A DNA stretch of 5,138 nt from Bryobacterales bacterium. GTDB taxonomy: Bacteria; Cyanobacteriota; Vampirovibrionia; Obscuribacterales; Obscuribacteraceae. Below, in pieces: positions 5,098 through 5,138 of the stretch; the first letter of the stretch is position 1; the number at the start of each line of letters is the position of its first letter. Location of the stretch: the NCBI GenBank assembly GCA_903970295.1, contig CAJCHQ010000883.1:1-5138 (forward strand), in the 5' to 3' direction. The translations under genes and the position numbers were made by a program. The notes under the pieces are model-generated. The model was not told the DNA's origin. It saw only the letters and a program-made list of their open reading frames with translations, and ran no database searches.

Positions 5098-5138
5098 TTA
5101 ATCGAATAATTTAAGTTGTCGCTCCAAAATGGCGCGAA
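5098..5138 (-). CDS. possible last 12 codons of a gene entering from the right edge
   Basis: Reading leftwards from 5136, one - strand frame gives RAILERQLKLFD and then TAA (5100-5098). The amphipathic, charged composition looks like a natural protein C-terminus, and the small hairpin at 5061-5079 lies just downstream. A second - strand frame is also open for 28 codons from the edge (stop at about 5052). The stretch is too short to prove coding or to suggest a function. Confidence 0.2.
   Translation of the reverse strand, partial: RAILERQLKLFD

Larger units (their letters stand above)
4799..5138. other. 340-base region upstream of the FHA gene, no complete gene seen
   Basis: This stretch holds the FHA ribosome binding site, an 18-base inverted repeat (4847-4864), a pyrimidine-rich run containing eight T (4869-4876; A-rich on the FHA strand), a TACAAT on the - strand at 4938-4933, and a 6-base hairpin AAGGTT/AACCTT (5061-5079). 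Short frames on both strands lack ribosome binding sites. I found no -35/-10 pair with proper spacing for the FHA gene. The last 41 bases may be the end of another - strand gene. Confidence 0.55.

Overview
This 5.1 kb bacterial window has moderate GC and AT-rich gaps between genes. It holds four complete genes on the + strand, one complete gene on the - strand, and a gene start running off the left edge on the - strand. None of the genes is clearly mobile or viral. The nucleotidyltransferase resembles cyanobacterial-type CCA/A-adding enzymes as I remember them. With the secreted TPR protein and the lone FHA protein, this weakly suggests the Cyanobacteria/Melainabacteria (Obscuribacter-like) neighbourhood. 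That placement is inference from memory, not a search result.

Layout. Bases 1-131 (-) encode the first 43 codons of an exported or membrane-anchored protein. A 370-base gap (132-501) follows, with inverted repeats and a perfect TATAAT. Next is a polytopic flippase-like membrane protein of the UPF0104/LPG-synthase-TM family (502-1623). After 88 bases comes a class II tRNA nucleotidyltransferase with an HD domain (about 1712-3154). A 171-base gap carries a 17-base palindrome inside a possible promoter, ahead of an 85-residue protein I cannot name (3326-3583). That gene ends at a strong intrinsic terminator (3610-3646), whose T-run merges into the -35 box of the next promoter. This promoter drives a secreted TPR protein with a repetitive KDEKGG tail (3715-4311). 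A small FHA-domain protein (4364-4798, -) converges on it. The last 340 bases hold its upstream region, with an 18-base inverted repeat, and perhaps the last codons of another - strand gene.

How the genes relate. The membrane protein and the tRNA enzyme may share a transcript, since no convincing terminator separates them, but their functions are unrelated. The 85-residue gene and the TPR gene look like separate units, each with its own signals. The FHA protein should bind phosphothreonine partners, but no kinase or phosphatase is in view. I see no convincing new multi-gene system. The most useful leads are the candidate operators, the unassigned small protein and the low-complexity tail of the TPR protein.
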